From contig NZ_JPOJ01000001.1 in NCBI RefSeq assembly GCF_000733855.1, positions 1,240,001-1,304,000 on the forward strand: a stretch of 64,000 nucleotides of DNA, in the 5' to 3' direction. Shown in pieces: positions 53,821 through 64,000 of the stretch. Within the stretch, counting starts at the first letter, position 1; every line of letters begins with the position of its first letter. Below the pieces are notes generated by a model, which made no database searches, was not told where the DNA came from, and saw only the letters and a list, made by a program, of their open reading frames with translations. The stretch is from Methylomicrobium agile (GTDB lineage Bacteria > Pseudomonadota > Gammaproteobacteria > Methylococcales > Methylomonadaceae). Both the position numbers and the translations under genes were made by a program.

Positions 53821-54756
53821 TTAGAACGGACCATTACCCGAAGTGAACGGCTGGGTATTCGGGCCGGTCAGGTAGGTATCCAGATCGATGCCGGCGGGTT
53901 CGACCGTATAATTGACCAAAGGGCTTCCACAATTCGCGGTATCCGCCGCGGCGTTGTTCACGGTAATTGCAGCCGACCAGTAACTGGCATCCGCGCCGAT
54001 AACTTCAGGATCTTTATACAATTGGCTGCCGTTGTACAGATCGGAGAACCACCAGTCGGCGCGGTTGTTATCGCCATTGCCGCCGCCCTGGTTCTTGTAG
54101 ATCCGCGAGTCCGCCACGTTGGCCTGCAGGCCGTTGTTCACGTCGACGATCGAAGTGAGCGGAATCGGACGGCCGAAAGCGTCCTTCGGTTTTTTATAAG
54201 GCCCCTTCACGTCGTTGGCTTCGTTCTTTTTCAGGTCGCACCAGTTGATGACCGCGACGCGGATCTTCAAGGTCTTGACACAGTCATTTTTGATGGTCGG
54301 CGCGGTGATTTTGAACGGGGTAATGGTATTCAATTTGGGCTCCATCGCTCCGTCGCGCCAGTGCAGGGCCCGAACCACGCCGGCAGTATCGACGATTTCC
54401 TGCGAGGTCGCGAAAGCCGAGGACATGCCGGCATAGCCGGTGACGTTCAACGACAAGGAGGCCGCCGTGATCGTGCCGTTGCCGTCGCCGCCTTGTTGAA
54501 TCACCGCGCCCGTCTCGTCGCGCCAGACCGCCGTGCTGCCGTAAGGAAACAGCGCCGTCTGCCCCAATACCGGATAAGCCTGCCCCGACTGACCTTCGGC
54601 TCCGGAAGCACAGCCGTGGGTAATGGTAAATCCGTTGTAACTGGCTTTGCCTTCGTCGACCTGATCCCGCACTCCGGTGTGCGCATAGGCATGACCGATG
54701 CCCAATGCCGCCACAAACATAAATGATGCTGTCGTTTTTATTGTGGAACGCTTCAT
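53821..54756 (-). CDS. Secreted protein with predicted N-terminal His (possible copper protein)
   Basis: I do not recognise a named family. The 311-residue protein from ATG 54756 has a signal peptide (SFMFVAALGIGHAYA) with cleavage expected before HTGVRDQVDEG, so the mature N-terminus is His. Soon after comes YNGFTITHGCASG, which recalls the HGC segment of YcnI-type copper proteins. Further Cys occur at NDCVKTLKI, INWCDLKKN and TANCGSPLV. If the N-terminal amine, His 1 and a later His bind a metal together, this would be a histidine-brace-like site. The copA gene lies 650 bases away on the other strand. Confidence 0.65.
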   Translation of the reverse strand: MKRSTIKTTASFMFVAALGIGHAYAHTGVRDQVDEGKASYNGFTITHGCASGAEGQSGQAYPVLGQTALFPYGSTAVWRDETGAVIQQGGDGNGTITAASLSLNVTGYAGMSSAFATSQEIVDTAGVVRALHWRDGAMEPKLNTITPFKITAPTIKNDCVKTLKIRVAVINWCDLKKNEANDVKGPYKKPKDAFGRPIPLTSIVDVNNGLQANVADSRIYKNQGGGNGDNNRADWWFSDLYNGSQLYKDPEVIGADASYWSAAITVNNAAADTANCGSPLVNYTVEPAGIDLDTYLTGPNTQPFTSGNGPF

Positions 54757-55250
54757 TCTGCCCCCCTTAGGCATTTATGATTATTCTTAAAGTTAAACTC
54801 GATGCCATTGCGTGCCTTGGACAAATCCCGCCTTTCCGAGTAATGACATACAATGTTATCTTAAGCAAACGCCATGCCATCGTAATTGGCCCTTTTTTTC
54901 CCTTACTTTTTATCACTTCCTCAACAGCAATTCCTCGTTCAGCTTCTTTGCCCCAACGGCGATGACCGCCGAAATACCCAACAAAATCGGTCATATAATG
55001 CCGTTGACCGATATTCCGGATGCCTGGCCGCCTTTCGGTATTCCGCCCTTCATTGGACACACTCATCATCGCGAATTCATTCCACGGCCTCTAAATTGCG
55101 GCATATGACGCGCCTAAACCAAGTTAAATAACATAGTTCAATTAAATGCCCGGAGTTTCCGTTTGCCGCACGGCGGTTCGGCAATACAAATCTTCGGATT
55201 CTGAACGGAGCAAGGCACGGGCACGGACAGGCTCGATAAAGGGCACTGTT
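54757..55250. other. Intergenic region upstream of the copper ATPase gene
   Basis: About 490 bases without a supported gene. Open frames exist (for example 54767-55069 minus), but they show no motif. It should hold the promoter of the minus-strand secreted-protein gene. The right end runs into gene remnants listed next. Confidence 0.4.
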
Positions 55251-55312
55251 GTTCCTCTTCGAGGCTCTAATTCTGTCAGCTCGTTGCGCGCAAAGCCGAG
55301 TTTCCGGTCTTT
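55251..55312 (-). pseudogene. Fragment of a merR-type gene
   Basis: This stretch closely resembles the segment 57929-57990 inside the intact merR gene (shared landmarks CTTCGAGGCTC, TCAGCTCGT, AAAGCCGAGTTTC). The rest of the gene is absent. It is a short relic, probably left from a rearrangement of a metal-resistance island. Confidence 0.6.
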
Positions 55313-55367
55313 ACTGTTGACCTTGATCGTGATTCCGGTACTCTACGCTGATGAGCACCCGTTTTAA
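55311..55367 (+). pseudogene. Fragment of the 3' end of an RND efflux pump gene
   Basis: The plus strand reads [18 protein letters not shown] followed by a stop. LTLxVIPVLY is the last membrane helix of RND metal pumps (compare [13 protein letters not shown] in the intact czcA here). It directly abuts the merR relic, which makes this a junction scar rather than a gene. Confidence 0.5.
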
Positions 55368-55401
55368 ACGGGATAGCATGCCTCGAAACGGGAAGAAAAT
55401 C

Positions 55402-57630
55402 ATGGCCCCCAGAATTTACACTTGCCCGATGCATCCCGAAATTCGTCAGGAAAAACCGGGAAACTGCCCCAAATGCGGAATGGCTTTAGAGATAGCTTCC
55501 GCTCCCGCTGCGGGAACGGAATATGTCTGCCCGATGCATCCCGAAGTGGTCCGCCAGGAAGCCGGATTCTGCCCCAAGTGCGGCATGGCACTGGAACCCC
55601 GCAACGCTTCGGACGAGGAAGAGGAAAACCAAGAACTCGGCGATATGCGGCTAAGGTTTTGGATTAGTCTCGCCCTGTCCTTGCCGGTATTTTTGATGGC
55701 GATGCTGCATGACCTGATGCCGGCATTCGTCGCCGGCACATTATCCCTACGCCAGCTCCAATGGCTGGAATTCGCCCTGGCCACCCCCGTCGTGTTGTGG
55801 GGCGGCTGGCCTTTTTTTCAACGCGGCGGGTCTTCTGTGCTAACTCGCCGCCTGAATATGTTTACCTTGATTGCGTTGGGAATCGGCGTCGCCTGGGTTT
55901 ACAGTGTACTGGCCTCCTTTCTGCCGCAGATTTTCCCGCCGTCGCTGCGAGACCAGCAGGGTCGGGTGGCGGTGTATTTCGAAGCGGCGGCGGTGATCAC
56001 GACGCTGGTTTTACTCGGCCAAGTACTGGAATTGCGGGCCAGAAGCCGAACCAGCGCGGCGATTAAACTGTTGCTGGGATTGGCGCCCAAGACCGCCCGG
56101 CGTCACCATGCCGACGGCAGCGAGACGGATATTCCCTTGGAGCAGGTGAAGCCCGGCGATATTCTGCGGGTGCGGCCAGGCGAGAAAATACCGGTGGACG
56201 GGATCGTGATCGAAGGTATCAGTGCGGTTGATGAATCGATGGTAACGGGTGAGCCGGTGCCGGTTGAGAAATTGACGGATATGCCGCTGATCGGTGCGAC
56301 GATTAACGGCACCGGGAGCTTGCTGATGCGTGCCGAACGCGTCGGCAGCGAAACCCTGCTTTCTCAAATTGTGCACATGGTCGGTGAAGCGCAACGCAGC
56401 CGGGCGCCGATTCAAAAATTGGCCGATACGGTTTCCGGCTACTTTGTTCCCGCAGTGGTGCTGACGGCCGCCATTACGCTTGTCGTCTGGTGGAGTTGGG
56501 GGCCCGAGCCCCGATTGGCCCACGCGGTCGTGAACGCGGTAGCGGTGTTGATTATCGCTTGTCCCTGTGCCCTGGGATTGGCCACCCCGATGTCGATCAT
56601 GGTCGGTACCGGGTGCGGGGCGACGGCGGGTGTCCTGATTAAGAATGCCGAAGCGCTGGAAGTAATGGAAAAAGTGGACACCCTGGTCGTCGATAAAACC
56701 GGCACGCTCACCGAAGGCAAACCGCGACTGATCACGGTCGAGGCGGCCAACGGCTTCACGAAGGAAGAGGTCTTGGCTTATGCGGCCGGTCTGGAACGGG
56801 CCAGCGAACATCCGCTTGCGGCGGCGATCGGCAAAGGCGCAGAAGCGCAGGGGCTAAAACCGCTGCCTGTCGCCGAGTTTCAATCGCTGACCGGTAGAGG
56901 GGTGGCCGGGATGATAAACGGCAGGAACGTGGCGTTGGGGAATGCGCAGTTGATGAAGGACTCGGGCATCGCAACGGACATTTTGACAAACTCGATAGAG
57001 ACGTTGCGCCAACAAGGACAAACGGTGGTAATGATCGGGATCGACGGTAAAGCGGCCGGACTTCTCGGCGTAGCCGACCCGATCAAGCCTACCGCCTTCA
57101 AAGCGTTGACGGACTTGCATAAAGAAGGCATTCGGGTGGTGATGTTGACCGGCGACAACCGCACCACGGCCGAGTTTGTGGCCAAAAGCCTGGGAATCGA
57201 TCAAGTACAGGCGGAAGTGTTGCCGGAGCAAAAAACCGAAGTGATCAAGAAATTACAGGGCGAAGGCCATACCGTCGCGATGGCCGGCGACGGTATCAAC
57301 GATGCGCCGGCACTGGCGGCGGCCCACATCGGCATCGCGATGGGCACGGGCACGGACGTCGCGATGGAAAGTTCCGGCATTACGCTCGTGAAAGGGGATC
57401 TAATGGGGCTGGTCAAAGCCCGCCATTTAAGTCGGGCGACTTTGCGTAATATCCGCCAGAACCTGTTTTTCGCGTTTATTTACAATGCCCTGGGCGTGCC
57501 CATTGCCGCCGGCGCGCTCTATCCGTTTTTCGGTATTCTCTTGTCTCCGATGATTGCGGCGGCCGCGATGAGTCTAAGTTCGGTTTCGGTCATCGGCAAT
57601 GCGTTGCGGCTCAGGCGGGTTGCATTATAA
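55402..57630 (+). CDS. copA: Copper-translocating P-type ATPase (P1B-1)
   Basis: Exports Cu(+) from the cytoplasm. From ATG 55402 it has 742 residues. The N-terminus holds two copies of a small metal-binding module (YTCPMHPEI...CPKCGM and YVCPMHPEV...CPKCGM) in place of HMA domains. The core has [10 protein letters not shown] (actuator), the CPC membrane motif ([13 protein letters not shown]), [11 protein letters not shown] (phosphorylation), SEHPLAAAI (HP site) and [10 protein letters not shown]. The P1B-1 copper signatures N-x6-YN-x4-P ([14 protein letters not shown]) and M-x2-SS-x5-N ([11 protein letters not shown]) are present. Two earlier in-frame ATGs exist upstream. Divergent merR and the mer genes follow downstream. 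Confidence 0.95.
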   Translation: MAPRIYTCPMHPEIRQEKPGNCPKCGMALEIASAPAAGTEYVCPMHPEVVRQEAGFCPKCGMALEPRNASDEEEENQELGDMRLRFWISLALSLPVFLMAMLHDLMPAFVAGTLSLRQLQWLEFALATPVVLWGGWPFFQRGGSSVLTRRLNMFTLIALGIGVAWVYSVLASFLPQIFPPSLRDQQGRVAVYFEAAAVITTLVLLGQVLELRARSRTSAAIKLLLGLAPKTARRHHADGSETDIPLEQVKPGDILRVRPGEKIPVDGIVIEGISAVDESMVTGEPVPVEKLTDMPLIGATINGTGSLLMRAERVGSETLLSQIVHMVGEAQRSRAPIQKLADTVSGYFVPAVVLTAAITLVVWWSWGPEPRLAHAVVNAVAVLIIACPCALGLATPMSIMVGTGCGATAGVLIKNAEALEVMEKVDTLVVDKTGTLTEGKPRLITVEAANGFTKEEVLAYAAGLERASEHPLAAAIGKGAEAQGLKPLPVAEFQSLTGRGVAGMINGRNVALGNAQLMKDSGIATDILTNSIETLRQQGQTVVMIGIDGKAAGLLGVADPIKPTAFKALTDLHKEGIRVVMLTGDNRTTAEFVAKSLGIDQVQAEVLPEQKTEVIKKLQGEGHTVAMAGDGINDAPALAAAHIGIAMGTGTDVAMESSGITLVKGDLMGLVKARHLSRATLRNIRQNLFFAFIYNALGVPIAAGALYPFFGILLSPMIAAAAMSLSSVSVIGNALRLRRVAL

Positions 57631-57748
57631 ATAGAAATACCTGGCAAGGTGTGTAGAAGAGGATCCTCTTGGGAGCGGCCAACCTTTTCAAACGATATGT
57701 CCCCATGGACGAAATAGGGGTAGCGGCAGAATTCGGAAAAAGCCTACG

Positions 57749-58159
57749 TTAAGAGTGCGAAGCGTTCAGCAAGGCCATGATAATAGGGCAAGACGCCTCG
57801 TCCGCGTTGTGTGAACAGCACTCGACCAAACCGGACAAAGCTTTTTCCATATTCTTCAATCCTTCGATACGCTCCCGAATCGACGAGAGCTTTTTCAGCG
57901 CGATATTCCGCGCTTGCCGGCATTGCCGTTCATCTTCGAGGCTCATTAATTCTTTCAGCTCGTCGAGCGAAAAGCCGAGTTTCTGGCCTTGCTTGATGAA
58001 ACGCACGCGCCGGGCGTCCCTTTCGGTATAACGTCGAATCCCCTTATGCGGCTTTACGGGCTTCGCGAGCAGGCCACGCCGCTGATAATAACGGATGGTC
58101 TCGACATTCACCGCTGTCGTTTTCGCCAATTGGCCGATCGTGAAATTTTCATGTGCCAT
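57749..58159 (-). CDS. merR: Mercury-type MerR transcriptional regulator
   Basis: Metal-sensing activator/repressor, 136 residues. The winged-helix region is FTIGQLAKTTAVNVETIRYY, followed by RRYTERDARRVRFIKQGQKL and a coiled-coil dimer helix. The three Cys of Hg(II)-binding MerR are in place: Cys 80 (DERQC), Cys 114/115 (LVECCSHN) and Cys 124 (ASCPIIMALL). It is divergent from merT, with the operator in the 67 bases between. Confidence 0.92.
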   Translation of the reverse strand: MAHENFTIGQLAKTTAVNVETIRYYQRRGLLAKPVKPHKGIRRYTERDARRVRFIKQGQKLGFSLDELKELMSLEDERQCRQARNIALKKLSSIRERIEGLKNMEKALSGLVECCSHNADEASCPIIMALLNASHS

Positions 58160-58164
58160 GACGC

Positions 58165-58196
58165 TTGACTCCGTACTTTGGTACAGAGCTTATAAT
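58165..58196 (+). promoter_or_regulatory. MerR-type operator/promoter of merTP
   Basis: TTGACT (-35, 58165-58170) and TATAAT (-10, 58191-58196) are separated by 20 bases (19 if the -10 is read as TTATAA). The GTAC...GTAC dyad (CCGTACTTTGGTACAGAGC) fills the spacer. An overlong spacer with a dyad between the boxes is the hallmark of MerR-family promoters, which the activator untwists. Confidence 0.85.
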
Positions 58197-58226
58197 AAGC
58201 CATTCCAAATCACTTTGGCGACTGTC

Positions 58227-58565
58227 ATGAATCCAAAACAAACTCTGATGGCGGCGATTTTTGCCGGAATCGGCGCAAGCCTATGCTGTGTCGCGCCGTT
58301 ACTGTTGTTAAGCCTCGGCATTGGCGGCGCTTGGGTGGCAACTCTCACCGCCTTCGAGCCATTGCGGCCGATTTTTCTAGGATTAGCCGCGCTATTTATC
58401 GGCCTGTCGTTCCGCAAACTCCATTTAATAAGCCCAGCCTGCGAAACCGGAAAGCCTTGCGCTGAAGAAGACGTGATCCGCAAGCAGCGCTTTATTTTCT
58501 GGGGCGTAACCCTCCCGTTAATCGGTTTATTGGCGTTCCCGTGGATCGCTCCTTTCTTTTATTGA
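58227..58565 (+). CDS. merT: Mercuric ion transport protein MerT
   Basis: Inner-membrane protein that takes Hg(II) from MerP into the cytoplasm. The 112 residues have three membrane segments, the Cys-Cys pair in the first (GASLCCVAPLLL, residues 17-28) and the cytoplasmic Cys pair (ACETGKPCAEE, about 71-81). ATG 58227 gives the normal MerT length; the longer upstream frame covers the operator and is rejected. No mercuric reductase (merA) is present in the window. Confidence 0.9.
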   Translation: MNPKQTLMAAIFAGIGASLCCVAPLLLLSLGIGGAWVATLTAFEPLRPIFLGLAALFIGLSFRKLHLISPACETGKPCAEEDVIRKQRFIFWGVTLPLIGLLAFPWIAPFFY

Positions 58566-58576
58566 GGAATAAGCTG

Positions 58577-58867
58577 ATGAAAACACGTATTTTTCTGTTC
58601 TTTCTGGCGTGCGTTGCTACATCCGGCGTCGGGTTGGCCGCGCCCCGCACCGTGACGCTCGATGTCAAAAATATGACCTGTGCCGTCTGTCCGCTTACGG
58701 TCAAGAAAGCGCTCGAACGCGTGGCCGGGGTACAGCAGGTTTCAGTCAGCTACGCGGATAAAACCGCGACGGTGCAGTTCGACGATGCGGCTACGTCAGC
58801 CGGTCAATTGACCGAAGCCACTAAAAACGCCGGTTATCCGTCTTCTATCCAGGCGGCGCCAAAATGA
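58577..58867 (+). CDS. merP: Periplasmic mercury-binding protein MerP
   Basis: Small periplasmic HMA-domain protein that passes mercury to MerT. From ATG 58577 it has 96 residues with a signal peptide (IFLFFLACVATSGVGLAA) and the metal motif NMTCAVCP at about 32-39, followed by VKKALERVAGVQQVSVSYAD. It follows merT by 11 bases and overlaps the next gene by four. Confidence 0.92.
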   Translation: MKTRIFLFFLACVATSGVGLAAPRTVTLDVKNMTCAVCPLTVKKALERVAGVQQVSVSYADKTATVQFDDAATSAGQLTEATKNAGYPSSIQAAPK

Positions 58868-59076
58868 ATGCGGTGATTCTCGAATCCACGCTGACCTGTC
58901 CGCAGTGCGGGCACGCCGAGACGGAGATCATGCCGACCGATGCGTGCCAATTTTTCTATGAGTGCAAAGGCTGTGGTGCGCTGCTAAAGCCGAAGAAGGG
59001 CGATTGCTGCGTCTTTTGTTCTTACGGCTCGGTCAAATGCCCGCCGATCCAGCAACATAAGCCTTGTTGCGGATAA
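58864..59076 (+). CDS. GDCCVxC-domain protein of the mer operon
   Basis: A 70-residue Cys-rich protein with three metal-type clusters: TCPQCGH, FYECKGCGALLKP and GDCCVFCSYGSVKCPP, ending in PCCG. It matches the GDCCVxC group often found in mer operons, in which some members have selenocysteine at one Cys position. Here the position is an ordinary Cys. The function is not established; metal binding or transfer is likely from composition. It overlaps merP by four bases (ATGA), so it belongs to the operon. Confidence 0.85.
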   Translation: MNAVILESTLTCPQCGHAETEIMPTDACQFFYECKGCGALLKPKKGDCCVFCSYGSVKCPPIQQHKPCCG

Positions 59077-59181
59077 AAAGTTTTTAGTCACAACCACCGA
59101 ACTCTGTTGTCGTTCCACTCGCTGGCATCAATCAACCTTCTTTGCAGGGAGAAACGCAGAATTAGCACGTAAGGCATTGCC

Positions 59182-62616
<3,435 letters not shown>

Positions 62617-64000
62617 TTAATGCTCATGCGCCGCGCCGGCCTTGCCCAGTTCCGCTTTCAATACGAAGCTGTTAGCCGCTGCATAATGTTCGCCGGCCGC
62701 AAGCCCCTGCAAAACCTCAGCCCGGCTGGCATCGCGCCGCCCCAGCCGCAAGGGGCGCACTTCGAATTGGTCGCCGACCTGCACAAACACCGCTTCGGCA
62801 TCGTGCCAGGTCTGCACGCCTTCGAGCATCACCGCGACCGGCACGGCGGCTTTTTCTTCAATGACTTCGATATTGACGAACAGGCCGGGACGCCAACGCT
62901 GTTCCGGATTGTCGATATGCACGTGCCCAGGCGCCGAACGGGTTTGCTCACCGACCAAGGCGCCCAGATAGTCGATCGTCGCTTCGGCTTCCAAACCCAG
63001 TTCCGGCGCTTTGACGCGCACTTTCTGGCCGACATTGACCCGGTTCAAGTCGTTGGCCGGCACGCTGAAATTGCCCCACACTTGGCTCAGGTCGGCAATG
63101 ACCAAGACGGTGGCATCGGCTTGCACGGACTCGCCGACCACCAGATGTTTTTCAATCACGGTGCCGTTCAGCGGCGAGCGAAGTTCATAACGGGCCAGAT
63201 TGCCCGGGTATTTGCGAGGATCGGCCTCAAGGCCCAAAGCTTCCAACTGGTCCTTGGCCGTGGCCACAGCGATTTCAGCTTCCGCCAGTTGCGTTTTGGC
63301 CTGCAAATAATCCTGCTCGGCGGAAATCTTTTCCCGCCATAATTGGGCTTCGCGCCGGTACAACGAACGGGCCAGCTCCAAACGTTTGCGGGCGGTCGCC
63401 AGACGGCTTTTCAAATCCGCCAGGTCGCGGCTTTCCAGCACGGCCAGCACTTCTCCCCGAGCGACGGCTTCGCCCAGCTTTTTACGCGCGTCCACGACCA
63501 CACCGCCGACGCGGGGCACGACATGCGCAAAACGGTTCTGGTCGAATTCGATCGTGCCCGGCAATTTCAACACGCTTTCGATCTCGGCCGGCCCCGCCAT
63601 CTCGACCGTAATGCCGGCGCTTTTGAGGGAGGCCGGGGACAATTGCACCCGGCCTTCCACCTGGGAATAAGCGAATTGATAAGCGTTGCCGCCGAAACGC
63701 GCGTTGATGGCGGCATCGAAAGAGTGCGGCTCTTCCACGACCGTATCGCCGATCAGATAATCGGCTTCCGGTTTAAAACGGAAGGTCTCGCTGCGCCCGC
63801 CGAAACGATGCAAGGTGATGTCCGCTTGCACTTGTCCGGGCGGGAGCGGTTTTTCGTTCTGGTAAGGGTAAATGCGGAATTGCGGCGGAACGCCGGTTTC
63901 GTAGATCACGATTTCCAGCGCGAAACCGTTTTTCGTCAACAGCCAGCCGTGATGCGGGCCGCGCGGAAACGTTTCGCTTTGCCCGGCAGACCCGGCATGT
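62617..64000 (-). CDS. czcB: CzcB-type periplasmic adaptor, 5' end cut by window edge
   Basis: Membrane-fusion protein of the RND system that links CzcA to the outer-membrane channel. The frame remains open to the window edge; it reads AGSAGQSETFPRGPHHGW before ALEIVIYETGVPPQFRIYPY, a domain that is usual at the N-terminus of CzcB-like adaptors. The true start and signal peptide therefore lie outside. The HlyD-like core has VVPRVGGVVVDARKKLGEAV, a long hairpin (LKSRLATARKRLELARSLYR) and YELRSPLNGTVIEKHLVVGE. It ends 12 bases before czcA. A His-containing end (GAAHEH) is present. Confidence 0.93.
   Translation of the reverse strand, partial: HAGSAGQSETFPRGPHHGWLLTKNGFALEIVIYETGVPPQFRIYPYQNEKPLPPGQVQADITLHRFGGRSETFRFKPEADYLIGDTVVEEPHSFDAAINARFGGNAYQFAYSQVEGRVQLSPASLKSAGITVEMAGPAEIESVLKLPGTIEFDQNRFAHVVPRVGGVVVDARKKLGEAVARGEVLAVLESRDLADLKSRLATARKRLELARSLYRREAQLWREKISAEQDYLQAKTQLAEAEIAVATAKDQLEALGLEADPRKYPGNLARYELRSPLNGTVIEKHLVVGESVQADATVLVIADLSQVWGNFSVPANDLNRVNVGQKVRVKAPELGLEAEATIDYLGALVGEQTRSAPGHVHIDNPEQRWRPGLFVNIEVIEEKAAVPVAVMLEGVQTWHDAEAVFVQVGDQFEVRPLRLGRRDASRAEVLQGLAAGEHYAAANSFVLKAELGKAGAAHEH

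Noticed and set aside
54767-55069. Minus-strand open frame upstream of the secreted-protein gene
   Set aside because: It has no motif and no neighbour relation, and an atypical composition.

Overview
The window reads as part of a gammaproteobacterial chromosome. The nadB / algU(rpoE)-mucA-mucB-mucD arrangement, an Xps-type type II secretion operon, ilvE-waaF-waaC and rnhA-methyltransferase//mltD are all gammaproteobacterial. The moderately high GC, the many REP-like palindromes and the periplasmic metal-handling genes would suit a Methylococcales-type methanotroph. That last placement is inference, because no methane-oxidation gene is present.

Layout. 1-3270 (minus): envelope-stress operon algU-mucA-mucB-mucD, with mucD running off the left edge, divergent from nadB (3681-5333). 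5.5-13.8 kb: a small lipoprotein, a degenerate dynamin-like P-loop membrane protein with a small membrane partner, yigZ, trpS with a membrane protein, a PilZ-queD-DUF1249 run, and an rpn nuclease gene frameshifted in a G-rich repeat. 13.8-15.7 kb: an array of composite palindromic repeats interrupted by a yefM-yoeB toxin-antitoxin pair. 15.8-25.6 kb (minus): a 3280-residue LapA-like RTX adhesin with near-identical 771-bp and 738-bp internal repeats. 25.6-27 kb: a REP-associated tyrosine transposase (RAYT) between 34-bp inverted repeats. 27-30.5 kb: yajD, rnhA, a methyltransferase and mltD. 30.9-41.9 kb (minus): a complete gspE-F-G-H-I-J-K-L-M-N-D operon. 42.1-45.5 kb: a decayed sigma-54 regulator, then waaC, waaF and ilvE.

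45.9-54.8 kb (minus) is the most unusual part. It holds an MFS-spermidine synthase fusion, ApbE flavin transferase, a two-part beta-barrel (DUF3570 plus a His/Met-rich second half), a DUF4266 lipoprotein ending in GGGCGCY, a TlpA thioredoxin, and three secreted proteins of unknown family. Two of those three probably begin with histidine after signal cleavage. 55.2-64 kb is a metal-resistance block: gene scars, copA Cu(+)-ATPase, merR divergent from merT-merP-GDCCVxC protein, and a czcBA efflux pair in which CzcA carries an extra C-terminal HMA-like segment.

How the genes may work together: the 47.5-55 kb neighbourhood combines flavin attachment, thiol redox, outer-membrane barrels and candidate metal-binding secreted proteins beside Cu, Hg and divalent-cation exporters. 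I regard this as the best candidate for an uncharacterised periplasmic redox/metal system. The long adhesin, the repeat arrays and the T2SS point to a surface-attached lifestyle. Genes were identified by reading protein motifs and gene order, and no database search was possible.
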